A DNA stretch of 64,000 nucleotides, from positions 540,540-604,539 of the forward strand of contig NZ_AOHO01000048.1 in assembly GCF_000342005.1 (NCBI RefSeq), written 5' to 3'. The DNA is from Amycolatopsis decaplanina DSM 44594. GTDB lineage: Bacteria > Actinomycetota > Actinomycetes > Mycobacteriales > Pseudonocardiaceae. The notes beneath the pieces are model-generated. The model made no database searches, was not told the origin of the DNA, and was given only the letters and a program-made list of their open reading frames with translations. The translations under genes were made by a program, and so were the position numbers. Below are positions 50,453 to 59,122 of the stretch, piece after piece. Each line of letters begins with the position of its first letter. Positions within the stretch are counted from its first letter, which is position 1.

Positions 50453-51594
50453 GGCAGCACCGCCGTCACCACGGTCGGACCGCCGAGCGGACTGTCCACA
50501 GTGAACTCTCCGTCCGCGGCCGCGACGCGCATCGCGAGGCCGGAAAGACCACCACCGGACTCCCGCGCCCCGCCCGTGCCGTCATCGGTGATCCGCACCC
50601 GCACCCTGTCCCCGTCCCGCTCGGCCTCGATGTCGATCCGCGTCGCCGCGGCGTGCTTGATCGTATTGGTGACCGCCTCGGACGCGACGAAGTAGACGAC
50701 GGTCTCGATGGCCGCCGGCGGCCGTTCCGGCAGGTCGACGCGCAGGTGGACCGGTACGCCGGAACGTTCCGCGAGCGCTTCCAGCGCGGGGTGCAGCCCG
50801 TCCGTGTCCAGCGCGATCGGATACACCCGCCACGAGACCTCGCGCAGGTCCACGAGAGCACGCTGGGATTCCTCATGCGCTTGCCGGAGCAGATCCGACG
50901 CGTGTTCCGGATCGGCTGCCCGCCGCGCGCGGCCGAGCAGCATCCCGAGTGCGACGAGACGCTGCTGGACGCCGTCGTGCAGGTCCCGTTCGATCCGGCG
51001 GCGCTCACCGTTGACCGCCTCGACCACCTCGGCCCGGCTGGTGGCGAGTTCGGAGACCCGGCGGCGTAACCGTTCCTTCTTGCTGGGCCCGAAGAAGTGC
51101 CTCGCCAGCTTGCGGTCCAGCGTCGCGGCCCCGAGAAGCCCTTGCAGGGAGAGGAAAACGAGCAGCGCGCCGAAGAGCGCGGTGGTGACGGGGTCGTACC
51201 AGTCGGCCGGTGCCCCGCCTCCGGGGGACTGACCGTTGAGAAGCTGGTAGGCGATGATCACGCCGGATCCGGTGCCCAACAGGATCAGGACGAAGACTCC
51301 GGCACTGAGCAGTCCGATGACGCACCGCGGAACGAGATAGGCCATCGCGCGGCGTCCGGTGTAGTCCGTGGCGTTCTCGTCACCGAGGTACTTCTCCAGC
51401 CGTCGCCGTTCCACTTCGGACAGTACGCGGGCGCCGGTGAAGACGGGCCGCCGCAGCGCGGGAATCGTGAGCGCGATGCCGCCGAAGAGGACGTAGAAGA
51501 ACTCCGCGAACGCTGTCATGGCGCCGATCGCCAGGCCCAGCGTGCCGCGGAGCGCTTTGCGCAGGTAGCGGCGCATCGCTGCCGGAACAGGCAT
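50443..51594 (-). CDS. Sensor histidine kinase (NarL-partner, HisKA_3)
   Basis: 383 residues. Four hydrophobic segments in the first 160 residues form a membrane sensor (IGAMTAFAEFFYVLFGGIAL, CVIGLLSAGVFVLILLG and others). The dimerisation helix is RRRIERDLHDGVQQRLVALG with phosphoacceptor His206. The ATPase lobe has ASEAVTNTIKHAAAT (N box), RITDDGTGGARESGGGLSGL (G boxes). It would phosphorylate the response regulator encoded immediately downstream. Signal unknown; likely at the membrane. Confidence 0.93.
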   Translation of the reverse strand: MPVPAAMRRYLRKALRGTLGLAIGAMTAFAEFFYVLFGGIALTIPALRRPVFTGARVLSEVERRRLEKYLGDENATDYTGRRAMAYLVPRCVIGLLSAGVFVLILLGTGSGVIIAYQLLNGQSPGGGAPADWYDPVTTALFGALLVFLSLQGLLGAATLDRKLARHFFGPSKKERLRRRVSELATSRAEVVEAVNGERRRIERDLHDGVQQRLVALGMLLGRARRAADPEHASDLLRQAHEESQRALVDLREVSWRVYPIALDTDGLHPALEALAERSGVPVHLRVDLPERPPAAIETVVYFVASEAVTNTIKHAAATRIDIEAERDGDRVRVRITDDGTGGARESGGGLSGLAMRVAAADGEFTVDSPLGGPTVVTAVLPCE

Positions 51595-51729
51595 AACGCC
51601 AGGTTAGCGGGGTATCCGAAGATCGGTATTGCGGTTTTCCTCAGTGATCTGTGCCGCTTCACCCCAGGGTGCGGAACCCGGGTGATTCGTACGTTCGTTG
51701 ACAACCGCAGACGACCACGAAAGGCCGCC

Positions 51730-52380
51730 ATGAACCTCCTCCTCGCCCAAACCGCCAGCGAACCGATGGGAGGACTCGCCGGGTGGGCGGTCTCATTGAT
51801 GGACGCGCTGGGCGGTCCGGGAGCCGCGATCATCGTCGGCCTGGACAACCTGTTCCCGCCGATCCCCAGCGAACTGGTGCTCCCGCTAGCCGGGTTCTCC
51901 GCCAGCCAGGGCACGTTCACGCTGGTGGAAGCGCTGGTGTGGACGACTTTCGGATCGGTCGCGGGCGCGATCATCGTGTATTACCTGGGCCTGCTGCTGG
52001 GCCGCGATCGCACACGCCGCTGGATGGGGAAGATCCCGCTGGTCAAGGCCTCCGACTTCGACAAGACCGAAGCGTGGTTCCAGAAGCACGGCACCAAGGC
52101 GGTGTTCTTCGGCAGGATGGTGCCGATCTTCCGCAGCCTCATCTCCTTGCCCGCCGGGATCGAACGCATGCCGTTCTGGCGGTTCCTGGCCTTGACCACG
52201 CTGGGCAGCCTGATCTGGAACACGGTGTTCGTACTGGCGGGCTACGGCCTCGGGGAGAGCTGGCACCTGGTCGAGGAGTACGCCGGGTTCTTCCAGTACT
52301 TCGTGATCGCCGCCGTCGCGGTCGCCCTGACCCTCTTCGTGGTGAACCGGCTGCGGGAAAAGTCCCGCACCGACGCCTGA
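51730..52380 (+). CDS. DedA/SNARE-associated family membrane protein
   Basis: 216 residues with about five hydrophobic stretches. DNLFPPIPSELVLPLAGFSA holds the conserved E (acidic residue needed in DedA transporters) and FFGRMVPIFRSLISLPAGIERM the conserved arginines. DedA proteins flip phospholipid or undecaprenyl phosphate; in this organism recycling of the lipid carrier would also serve the polysaccharide machinery. Divergent from the kinase. Confidence 0.92.
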   Translation: MNLLLAQTASEPMGGLAGWAVSLMDALGGPGAAIIVGLDNLFPPIPSELVLPLAGFSASQGTFTLVEALVWTTFGSVAGAIIVYYLGLLLGRDRTRRWMGKIPLVKASDFDKTEAWFQKHGTKAVFFGRMVPIFRSLISLPAGIERMPFWRFLALTTLGSLIWNTVFVLAGYGLGESWHLVEEYAGFFQYFVIAAVAVALTLFVVNRLREKSRTDA

Positions 52381-52382
52381 GT

Positions 52383-52413
52383 CGTGCGGGCGCCCGGACC
52401 GGGCGCCCGCACG
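52383..52413. terminator. Bidirectional hairpin between DedA and PhoX-like genes
   Basis: CGTGCGGGCGCCCGG (52383-52397) pairs with its complement (52399-52413) with A at the turn, then CTTTGTCT. It lies two bases past one stop and eight past the other. Confidence 0.85.
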
Positions 52414-52420
52414 CTTTGTC

Positions 52421-53581
52421 TCAGGATCGGAAGGGGCCGGTCACCTCGTAGGTGATCCCGCCGGAGGACGAACCGGAGGTGCCGCGCTGCGACGAGAAGT
52501 ACAGCCGGTTACCCGCCGGGGTGAACGCGGGACCGCAGATCTCCGACGAGCTCTGGCCGTTGATCCGCAGGAACGGCGCCACGATGTCGTTCGGCGTGAT
52601 GATGCAGATCTCCATGTTGCCGCCGTCTTCGGCGACGTACAGGTCACCCGACGAGGTCCCGGTGACGTTGTCGACCCCGGTCAGCGGCGCCGAGCCGGGG
52701 CTGACCAGCGAGTCGTCGTAAGCCAGCTCGTAGGTGCTGTTCGTCAGGTTGAGCTGCCAGACGCGGTTGTCGCCCTTCGTGGTGAACCACGCGGTGTCGT
52801 TGGCGTAGTGCAGCCCTTCGCCGCCGTTGAAGCGCTTCGCGCCGGACACCTGGTTGCGGGTGGCGGTAGGGGAGCCGTCGGGGTCGGGCACGTTCGCCCA
52901 CGTGAAGCTGCCCGAGGTCGCCGTGCCCGCCTTCAGTACCTGCAGCGTCCCGGCGGACAGGTCGCCCCAGGTCGTCGGGACGAAGCGGTAGAAACAGCCG
53001 TCCGAGGTGTCCTCGGTCAGGTAGACGACCTTCCGTACGGGGTCGGCCGCCGCGGCCTCGTGCTTGAACTTCCCCATCGCGGGCCGCTGGACGGCGGCCG
53101 TGGCCGGACCGTTCGGCTGGCACTCGTAGACGAACCCGAGATCGATCTCCTCACAGGAAAGCCAGGTGTTCCAAGGAGTCTTGCCGCCCGCGCAGTTCTG
53201 GCGCGTGTTCGCCAGGACGCGGTGGGCGCCGGTGATGTTCCCGCTCGCGTCGAATTTGACCGCGCTCGCGCCGCCGCCGGGGGTGATCTCCGAATTCGAC
53301 ACATAGATCCAGCCACTCCCGTCGGCGAACACCGCGCCGCCGTCCGGGGCGCTGTGCCAGGTGTACCCGGTGTTCGCGACCTGCTGGCCGGACCTCGCGA
53401 TGACGCGGCTGGTGAATCCCGTCGGCAGCTGGATCCCGTTCGAGTCGGCCGCTTGGAGCGCGCCGTACGGGCTGGGTCCGTTCTGGGCGGGCGCGGCGAG
53501 AGCCGCCCCCGAGAGCCTGTTTCCGAACGCCGTGACACCGGCGCCGACCACGGCCGCGCGCAGGAAATTCCGTCGCTTCAC
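52421..53581 (-). CDS. Tat-exported PhoX/DUF839-like protein
   Basis: 386 residues beginning MKRRNFLRAAVVGAGVTAFG, a Tat signal. The mature part follows the alkaline-phosphatase PhoX/DUF839 propeller: DGGAVFADGSGWIYVSNSE, TWLSCEEIDLGFVYE and KHEAAAADPVRKVVYLTEDT, with FNGGEGLHYANDTAWFTTKG. Classical PhoX binds iron and calcium; the key Cys and acidic ligands appear present (SCEE, TEDT, GEGLH) but I have not matched each residue. Third gene of a small operon; its ATG overlaps the stop of the XRE gene. Confidence 0.88.
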   Translation of the reverse strand: MKRRNFLRAAVVGAGVTAFGNRLSGAALAAPAQNGPSPYGALQAADSNGIQLPTGFTSRVIARSGQQVANTGYTWHSAPDGGAVFADGSGWIYVSNSEITPGGGASAVKFDASGNITGAHRVLANTRQNCAGGKTPWNTWLSCEEIDLGFVYECQPNGPATAAVQRPAMGKFKHEAAAADPVRKVVYLTEDTSDGCFYRFVPTTWGDLSAGTLQVLKAGTATSGSFTWANVPDPDGSPTATRNQVSGAKRFNGGEGLHYANDTAWFTTKGDNRVWQLNLTNSTYELAYDDSLVSPGSAPLTGVDNVTGTSSGDLYVAEDGGNMEICIITPNDIVAPFLRINGQSSSEICGPAFTPAGNRLYFSSQRGTSGSSSGGITYEVTGPFRS

Positions 53582-54081
53582 TCGTGCCTCCGAGACATCC
53601 GCTGATGTGGTGGTGCGGGAAGGAGCGGGTCGGAGAGTACGGGTGGAACGGGACTTCCAGGTGAATTCGCGGCGTATTCACCGTGAGGAGGGAACTTTCG
53701 TAGGGAACCCTCACTCAGCACTATTTCTTTCGCTTTGCGAAGGCCAGGTGCTTCGGCTCCGCCGCGTTGCGCGGCGATTTCCAGGGCGACGAGTATCCGG
53801 TCGAGCGGCGCGCATCCGCCATTGCGGTGATGACGACGTCCGATCAGGTGACGCCAGTCGGCGAGATACTCGTCGATCCCCGGCTCGTCAGTGACCGCCC
53901 GGAGCAGGGCGCGCAACAGGACTCGCATCTGGTTTTCGTTGCCGGGCAAGGTGTTCCGGGCCAGCATGTCGGCCAAGGTGCTGCGGGACCAACCGGTCGC
54001 GGCGGCCAGCGCGCGGATGCTGAGGCCGCTCCGGTCGCGGAGTTCGCGCAGCCGCGCCATGAATTCCGATTCCGTGTTCAT
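53578..54081 (-). CDS. XRE-type helix-turn-helix protein
   Basis: 167 residues from MNTESEFMARLRELRDRSGL; the frame is open to 54294 but an ATGA overlap marks the start. The HTH is SIRALAAATGWSRSTLADML. The remainder is helical and has no known domain; its last 30 residues are Pro-rich. It may regulate the operon, which it shares with a small membrane protein and the PhoX-like gene. Confidence 0.8.
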   Translation of the reverse strand: MNTESEFMARLRELRDRSGLSIRALAAATGWSRSTLADMLARNTLPGNENQMRVLLRALLRAVTDEPGIDEYLADWRHLIGRRHHRNGGCAPLDRILVALEIAAQRGGAEAPGLRKAKEIVLSEGSLRKFPPHGEYAANSPGSPVPPVLSDPLLPAPPHQRMSRRHE

Positions 54082-54278
54082 CGGGGCGCCCTGGCGGGCA
54101 CCGGGTGACGGAGAACGGCGCCGAACAGGGCTATGGCGATCCCCGCGGCGATCGAGGCACTGGTACCGGCGAAGGTCAGCGCCGCGGTGAATCCGGTGAG
54201 AATGCTCAGGCAGACGATCTGACCGGCCGAAACGCACCTGCGCCTCGGTCGCAACGGGGAAAGAATTCCTTGATTCAT
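54078..54278 (-). CDS. Small membrane protein
   Basis: 66 residues. A basic N-terminus (LSPLRPRRRC) precedes two hydrophobic segments, IVCLSILTGFTAALTFAGTS and IAAGIAIALFGAVL, leaving a short basic C-terminus. AGAGGGCAAGG precedes the ATG. The stop overlaps the XRE start (ATGA), so the two are probably co-translated. Function unknown. Confidence 0.7.
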   Translation of the reverse strand: MNQGILSPLRPRRRCVSAGQIVCLSILTGFTAALTFAGTSASIAAGIAIALFGAVLRHPVPARAPR

Positions 54279-54394
54279 GACCTTGCCCTCTCAAGGATCA
54301 CGCACCCCGGCTGGGTGGCACGCAATACACGTTATCAAAACGTGATAGGGAGTTTAAGGTGAGTCAATGTCCGGGTTCGTCCGGATCTCGAAAA

Positions 54395-54435
54395 GCCGAA
54401 AGCCCCGGACCCTTGGCGGGATCCGGGGCTTCGGC
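54395..54435 (-). terminator. Terminator of lon
   Basis: GCCGAA and AGCCCCGGA (54395-54409) pair with TCCGGGGCTTCGGC (54422-54435), with one bulged base. It lies just beyond the lon stop. Confidence 0.8.
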
Positions 54436-54444
54436 CTCGCGCCG

Positions 54445-56847
54445 TTACGCCGCTTGGGCGACCGGAGCCGTCGCCGGCGCCAGCGCGATGTCCAGCACGT
54501 CGCGGACGTTCGCCACGGCGTGGACGTCCAGCTGTGCCAGCACTTCGGCCGGGACGTCGTCCAGATCGGGCTCGTTGCGCTGCGGGATGATCACCGTCTT
54601 CATCCCCGCCCGGTGCGCGGCCAGCAGCTTCTGCTTGACCCCGCCGATCGGCAGCACGCGCCCGGTCAGCGACACCTCACCGGTCATCGCGACGTCCGAT
54701 TTCACGACCCGGCCCGAAAGCAGGGACGCCAGCGCCGTCGTCATCGTGATGCCGGCGCTCGGCCCGTCCTTGGGCACCGCGCCCGCGGGGACGTGCACGT
54801 GGATGCCGCGGTCCTTCAGGTCGCCGACCGGAAGTTCCAGCTCCGCGCCGTGCGAGCGCAGGTACGACAACGCGATCTGCACCGACTCCTTCATCACCTC
54901 GCCCAGCTGGCCGGTCAGCTGCAGCCCGGTCGAGCCGGACTCCGGATCCGCCAGCGACGCCTCGATGTAGAGGACGTCACCGCCGGCGCCGGTCACCGCC
55001 AGTCCGGTCGCCACGCCGGGGGTCGACGTGCGCTGCGTCGACGCGGGCAGCGACGACTCAGGCAGGTGCCGTGGGCGGCCGAGGTAGATCTCGAGCCCGT
55101 CGGCGTCGATCGTCAGCGGCAGCTCGACCTCGCCGAGCGCCACCTTGGTCGCCACCTTCCGCAGCACCTTCGCGATGGTCCGGTTCGCGTTGCGCACCCC
55201 GGCTTCCCGCGTGTACTCGGCGGCGATGCGGCTGAACGCGCCGTCGGTCAGCGTGACGTCGTCCTTGCCGAGACCGGCGCGATCCAGCTCGCGGGGGAGC
55301 AGGTGGTCGCGGGCGATGGTGACCTTCTCGTGCTCGGTGTAGCCGTCGAGAGTGACCAGCTCCATCCGGTCCAGCAGCGGGCCGGGGATGGTCTCGAGCG
55401 CGTTCGCCGTCGCCAGGAACACGACGTCGGACAGGTCCAGTTCGACCTCGAGGTAGTGGTCGCGGAACGTGTGGTTCTGCTCCGGGTCCAGCACCTCCAG
55501 CAGCGCGGCCGTCGGGTCGCCGCGGTAGTCGGCGCCGACCTTGTCGATCTCGTCGAGCAGCACGACCGGGTTCATCGAGCCCGCTTCCTTGATGGCGCGG
55601 ACGATCCGGCCGGGCAGCGCGCCGACGTAGGTGCGTCGGTGGCCGCGGATCTCGGCCTCGTCGCGGATGCCACCGAGGGCAACCCGGACGAACTTGCGGC
55701 CCATCGCCTTCGCCACGGACTCGCCGAGCGACGTCTTACCGACCCCGGGAGGACCGGCGAGCGCCAGTACCGCGCCCGAACGGCGGCCGCCGACCGGGCC
55801 GAGCCCCGACTCCGCGCGACGCTTGCGCACGGCCAGGTACTCGATGATGCGTTCCTTCACGTCGTCGAGACCGGCGTGGTCGGCGTCAAGGATGTCGCGC
55901 GCCGCGGCGATGTCGTGGACGTCGGTGGTGCGCTCGTTCCACGGCAGTTCGAGGACGGTGTCCAGCCACGTCCGGATCCAGCCGCCCTCGGGGGACTGGT
56001 CGGAGGTCCGCTCCAGTTTGTCCACTTCGGACAGCGCGGCCTTCTTGACGGCGTCCGGGAGCTCGGCGGCCTCGACACGGGCGCGGTAGTCGTCGTCGTT
56101 GGCCGTGCCGTCGAGTTCGCCGAGCTCCTTGCGGATGGCTTCGAGCTGGCGGCGCAGCAGGAACTCCTTCTGCTGCTTCTCCATGCCCTCCTGGACGTCC
56201 TTGCGAATGGTGTCGGTGACCTCGAGTTCGGCCAGCTGTTCGCGGCTCCATTCGAGGGCCTTTTCGAGCCGTGTCGAAACATCGAGGGCGGAGAGCAGCT
56301 CGAGCTTCTGCTCGGTCTTGAGGTACGACGAGTTGCCCGCCAGGTCGGCGACCGCGGACGGGTCCTCGACCTCCTGGACGGCGTCGATCATCTGCCAGCC
56401 GCCACGCTGCTGGAGGATCGCGATGACGACGGACTTGTACTCGGACGCGAGTTTCGCGGAGTTCTCGTCGGTGGTCTCGGTGGCGACCTCGGCGTGCACC
56501 CAGCGCGCGGCGCCAGGACCATCGGCGATGCGGCCGACGACGGCACGGCGGGTGCCGCGCAGCAATACCGCGGTCTTGCCGCCGGGCACGCGCCCGATGC
56601 GCTCGACGGTGGCGATGGTGCCGAGTTCGGTGTACTCGCCGTGGACGCGGGGGACGATCAGCACCTCGGCCTTGGTGGCGGCGCTGGACCGGATCCCCGG
56701 GAAGGAAGCCTGGGCAGGCGTGTTGGCCTGGGCGGACTCCACCGCGGCGCGCGTCTCCGTGTCGGCGAGGTCGAGCGGGACGATCATGCCCGGCAGCACG
56801 ACGTCGTCATCGAGCGGGAGGACGGGCAGGAGGCGGTTGTCGGTCAT
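54445..56847 (-). CDS. lon: ATP-dependent protease Lon
   Basis: 800 residues, the usual length. The N-terminal LAN domain (1-200) leads into a coiled-coil region with EGMEKQQKEFLLRRQLEAI. The AAA+ module has Walker A GPPGVGKTSLG and Walker B VVLLDEIDKVG. The protease domain contains KDGPSAGITM with nucleophile Ser697 and, 43 residues later, Lys740 of the Ser/Lys dyad. Lon degrades damaged and short-lived regulatory proteins. CGAGGAG precedes the ATG. A HspR-type HAIR element overlaps the leader, fitting heat-shock repression by HspR as in other actinomycetes. Confidence 0.97.
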   Translation of the reverse strand: MTDNRLLPVLPLDDDVVLPGMIVPLDLADTETRAAVESAQANTPAQASFPGIRSSAATKAEVLIVPRVHGEYTELGTIATVERIGRVPGGKTAVLLRGTRRAVVGRIADGPGAARWVHAEVATETTDENSAKLASEYKSVVIAILQQRGGWQMIDAVQEVEDPSAVADLAGNSSYLKTEQKLELLSALDVSTRLEKALEWSREQLAELEVTDTIRKDVQEGMEKQQKEFLLRRQLEAIRKELGELDGTANDDDYRARVEAAELPDAVKKAALSEVDKLERTSDQSPEGGWIRTWLDTVLELPWNERTTDVHDIAAARDILDADHAGLDDVKERIIEYLAVRKRRAESGLGPVGGRRSGAVLALAGPPGVGKTSLGESVAKAMGRKFVRVALGGIRDEAEIRGHRRTYVGALPGRIVRAIKEAGSMNPVVLLDEIDKVGADYRGDPTAALLEVLDPEQNHTFRDHYLEVELDLSDVVFLATANALETIPGPLLDRMELVTLDGYTEHEKVTIARDHLLPRELDRAGLGKDDVTLTDGAFSRIAAEYTREAGVRNANRTIAKVLRKVATKVALGEVELPLTIDADGLEIYLGRPRHLPESSLPASTQRTSTPGVATGLAVTGAGGDVLYIEASLADPESGSTGLQLTGQLGEVMKESVQIALSYLRSHGAELELPVGDLKDRGIHVHVPAGAVPKDGPSAGITMTTALASLLSGRVVKSDVAMTGEVSLTGRVLPIGGVKQKLLAAHRAGMKTVIIPQRNEPDLDDVPAEVLAQLDVHAVANVRDVLDIALAPATAPVAQAA

Positions 56848-56865
56848 CTGTGCACTCCTCGGTTA

Positions 56866-56886
56866 GTTGAGTCTGCCTAGCTCAAC
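56866..56886 (-). promoter_or_regulatory. HAIR-like HspR operator upstream of lon
   Basis: On the reverse strand GTTGAGC-N7-ACTCAAC, a near match to the HAIR consensus CTTGAGT-N7-ACTCAAG (one outer pair is G/C in both arms and one inner base differs). It ends 19 bases before the lon ATG. Confidence 0.75.
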
Positions 56887-56963
56887 TCTCCGATCGACCC
56901 GTTTGTTTCCTTTCCACGTTCGCCGTCAGCGATCACCTACCCCTCCGACCTCTGCGCCCCAAA

Positions 56964-56993
56964 GCGTCACGGTTAGCCCCCTAAAGGCGACGC
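56964..56993. terminator. Small hairpin after methyltransferase gene, TTAG-CCCC-CTAA core
   Basis: GCGTC (56964-56968) pairs with GACGC (56989-56993) and inside them TTAG pairs with CTAA around CCCC. The core resembles the repeats at 37.8 kb. It lies 24 bases beyond the stop of the next gene, on the lon upstream side. Confidence 0.45.
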
Positions 56994-57016
56994 GTCGGGA
57001 TCAGAGATCGGAGGGG

Positions 57017-57865
57017 TCAGGGGTGGACGGAGACTCCGCACCAGGCGAACGGCCGGGCGCCTTCCTCGTCTCGACGCAGCTCCCGCACGGGCCGCCAGTC
57101 GGGCAGGTGGACGACGCCGGGTTCCAGCAGCGGCCAGTCCCCGAAGAGCGGCTCGATCTCTTCGCGATCTCGCATCCACACCGGGTTGCTCGTCTTCCGG
57201 TACTGCTCGACCATCCAGTGGAGCCCGTCGGCGTCCTCGCCGGTCTGGCCGCCGAAGCTCATGTGCGACAGCCCCAGCCAACTGCCCGGCGCGAGCGCGT
57301 TCCGGTAGGTCGCGACCAGCGCGGGCGGATCGTCGTGTGGTCCGGCGAAATGCAGGACGGCCATCATCATCAGGCACACCGGCTGGTCGAAATCGATCAG
57401 CCGCAGGGTCTCCGGATGCCGCAGGACGTCCTTCGGCCGCCGCATGTCCGCGTGGACGATCCCGGCCCAGTCGGTCGCCTCGTGTCGTTCGAGGATCAGC
57501 TCCGCGTGCGCCACCGCCACCGGCTCGTAGTCGACGTACACCACCTTCGCGGTGTCGCCCGGCTCAAGCTCCTCCTGGACGATCTCGTGCACGTTCCCGG
57601 CGGTCGGGACACCGGAACCCAGATCGATGAACTGCCGGATCCCCGCGTTCAGCGCCGCGCGCACGACACGGTTCATGAACTCGCGGTTGTGCCGCGCGCC
57701 CGGTTTGACCCACCGCCACTGCCGTTCCAGCGCGCGGGCGAACTCGCGGTCCACCGCCCAGTTGTGGGTCCCGCCCAGGAACCAGTCGTAGATCCTCGCC
57801 GCGGACGGCTTTTCGGTGTCGACCCCGGTCGGCGCCACCGGGGCCGCGTCATCGTCCCTCGTCAC
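57017..57865 (-). CDS. S-adenosyl methyltransferase, DUF574/Methyltransf_19
   Basis: 282 residues from a GTG with AGGGGG in front; the open frame to 58153 overlaps the GNAT gene. KPSAARIYDWFLGGTHNWAVDRE is the family signature, followed by FIDLGSGVPTAGNVHEI (SAM motif) and VVYVDYEPVAVAHAELIL. The family is large in actinomycetes, with many copies per genome and no established substrate. It forms a pair with the GNAT gene upstream. Confidence 0.9.
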   Translation of the reverse strand: MTRDDDAAPVAPTGVDTEKPSAARIYDWFLGGTHNWAVDREFARALERQWRWVKPGARHNREFMNRVVRAALNAGIRQFIDLGSGVPTAGNVHEIVQEELEPGDTAKVVYVDYEPVAVAHAELILERHEATDWAGIVHADMRRPKDVLRHPETLRLIDFDQPVCLMMMAVLHFAGPHDDPPALVATYRNALAPGSWLGLSHMSFGGQTGEDADGLHWMVEQYRKTSNPVWMRDREEIEPLFGDWPLLEPGVVHLPDWRPVRELRRDEEGARPFAWCGVSVHP

Positions 57866-57894
57866 AGAAACCCCCTGATCATCTGTGAATGAGC

Positions 57895-58842
57895 CTATCG
57901 GGATCCGTGCACCGCCGGTCGTCGCTGCCAGTACGTCCAGAGCGGCCGGTAGCCCTGCGCGTACCAGAACGGCGTCGAGCGCGGATTGGCCAGAGCGTGG
58001 TGCAGCAGCACGGCTTCGGTGCCGCATTCGTCGAAGACCTGGTGCGCGTGCGCGGCGAGCGCCGTCCCCACCCCGCTCGATCGCGCGGGTTCGGCCACCG
58101 CCAGCGACGACAGGTAGCCGACCCGGTCGGCCGCGACCCGGCCGCCGATCCACGCCGTCTCACCGGGGAACTGCACCCGCACCATGCCCAGTGGACGTCC
58201 GTACAGCTCGGCGATCCACAACGTCGGATTTTCCCGGCCCAGGTGTTTCGACAGGTCCGCGGCGATCGTTTCCTCCGCGCCCTCGCGCAAAGTGACAGAA
58301 CCGAACTGCGCGTCATATCGCTGCAATTCCAGTTCGAGTCCGACGGCGGTTTCGAGATCATCCGCTTCGGCGGGGCGGATGTGCACTCCGGGAGTGGCGG
58401 GCGGCCCCGTCACGGCGAGCCGGTCGGCCGGGCGGACCGCGATCACCAGCACCGGCGCGAATCCGCGGCGCAGCAATTCGGCCGAGCCGGGGGAGTCCCG
58501 GCTGGGCCGCACCACGGTCGCCGCCGTCTCGACATCCCCAGGTGGAGCGACGGTCTTCAGATGTTCATCCCATCGGGTGAGTAATGCGTCAAAGGCCGCT
58601 TCCGGGCGGGGGCCGGTGAGCCGGGCTTCGAGGCGATGTTCGACGAGGGCCCGCCACGGAGAGTCAACAGAATCAGGACCCGCTTCGGTCCGTACCGACA
58701 ATCCGGCGGCGGCCGAGTCGCCTTCTGTCGCGGAGAGTGACACGGCGCCCTCGACAGGCTCCAGTGCAGGCATTTCAGGGAGCAGGGCGTCCACGGTGGC
58801 GAGCCGCTCGGCGTGCCCGGCGGCGATGGCGTGGCTATTCAT
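57895..58842 (-). CDS. GNAT family N-acetyltransferase
   Basis: 315 residues from MNSHAIAAGHAERLATVDAL, chosen over an open frame to 58953. The C-terminal half is the GNAT fold: HIRPAEADDLETAVGLELEL, SSLAVAEPARSSGVGTALAAHAHQV with the acetyl-CoA loop, and FWYAQGYRPLW. The N-terminal half (about 1-150) is a diverged second copy of the fold seen in two-domain GNATs. Substrate unknown. Confidence 0.87.
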   Translation of the reverse strand: MNSHAIAAGHAERLATVDALLPEMPALEPVEGAVSLSATEGDSAAAGLSVRTEAGPDSVDSPWRALVEHRLEARLTGPRPEAAFDALLTRWDEHLKTVAPPGDVETAATVVRPSRDSPGSAELLRRGFAPVLVIAVRPADRLAVTGPPATPGVHIRPAEADDLETAVGLELELQRYDAQFGSVTLREGAEETIAADLSKHLGRENPTLWIAELYGRPLGMVRVQFPGETAWIGGRVAADRVGYLSSLAVAEPARSSGVGTALAAHAHQVFDECGTEAVLLHHALANPRSTPFWYAQGYRPLWTYWQRRPAVHGSR

Positions 58843-59122
58843 AGGGCTATTCAAGCCCCTACCGACGGGTCCGCCGGGAACTTCACGAGATTGGCCGGGG
58901 TGTGGCGTCAGGTGACTTCCGGTAGTCGGAAGGAACGCGAATAACGCTCCCATTTCACCCCTTGGTCCACGCAGGTCAGCGCGACGCGCCCATTGTTAAC
59001 CCTGGGGTGATCTCATACTGTCTCGAATGGGACTTGGGTACGCCCTCCGGGGTACTGTATTGCCCTCGTCCCCGAGGTCGCGGTAGGACAAGACCGGTTG
59101 GGCAGCCGGGAAGGAAGGTCGG

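Noticed and set aside
58843..59122. Riboswitch upstream of the GGDEF-EAL gene
   Set aside because: Several small GC hairpins exist, but I could not fit a cyclic di-GMP or cyclic di-AMP aptamer core.
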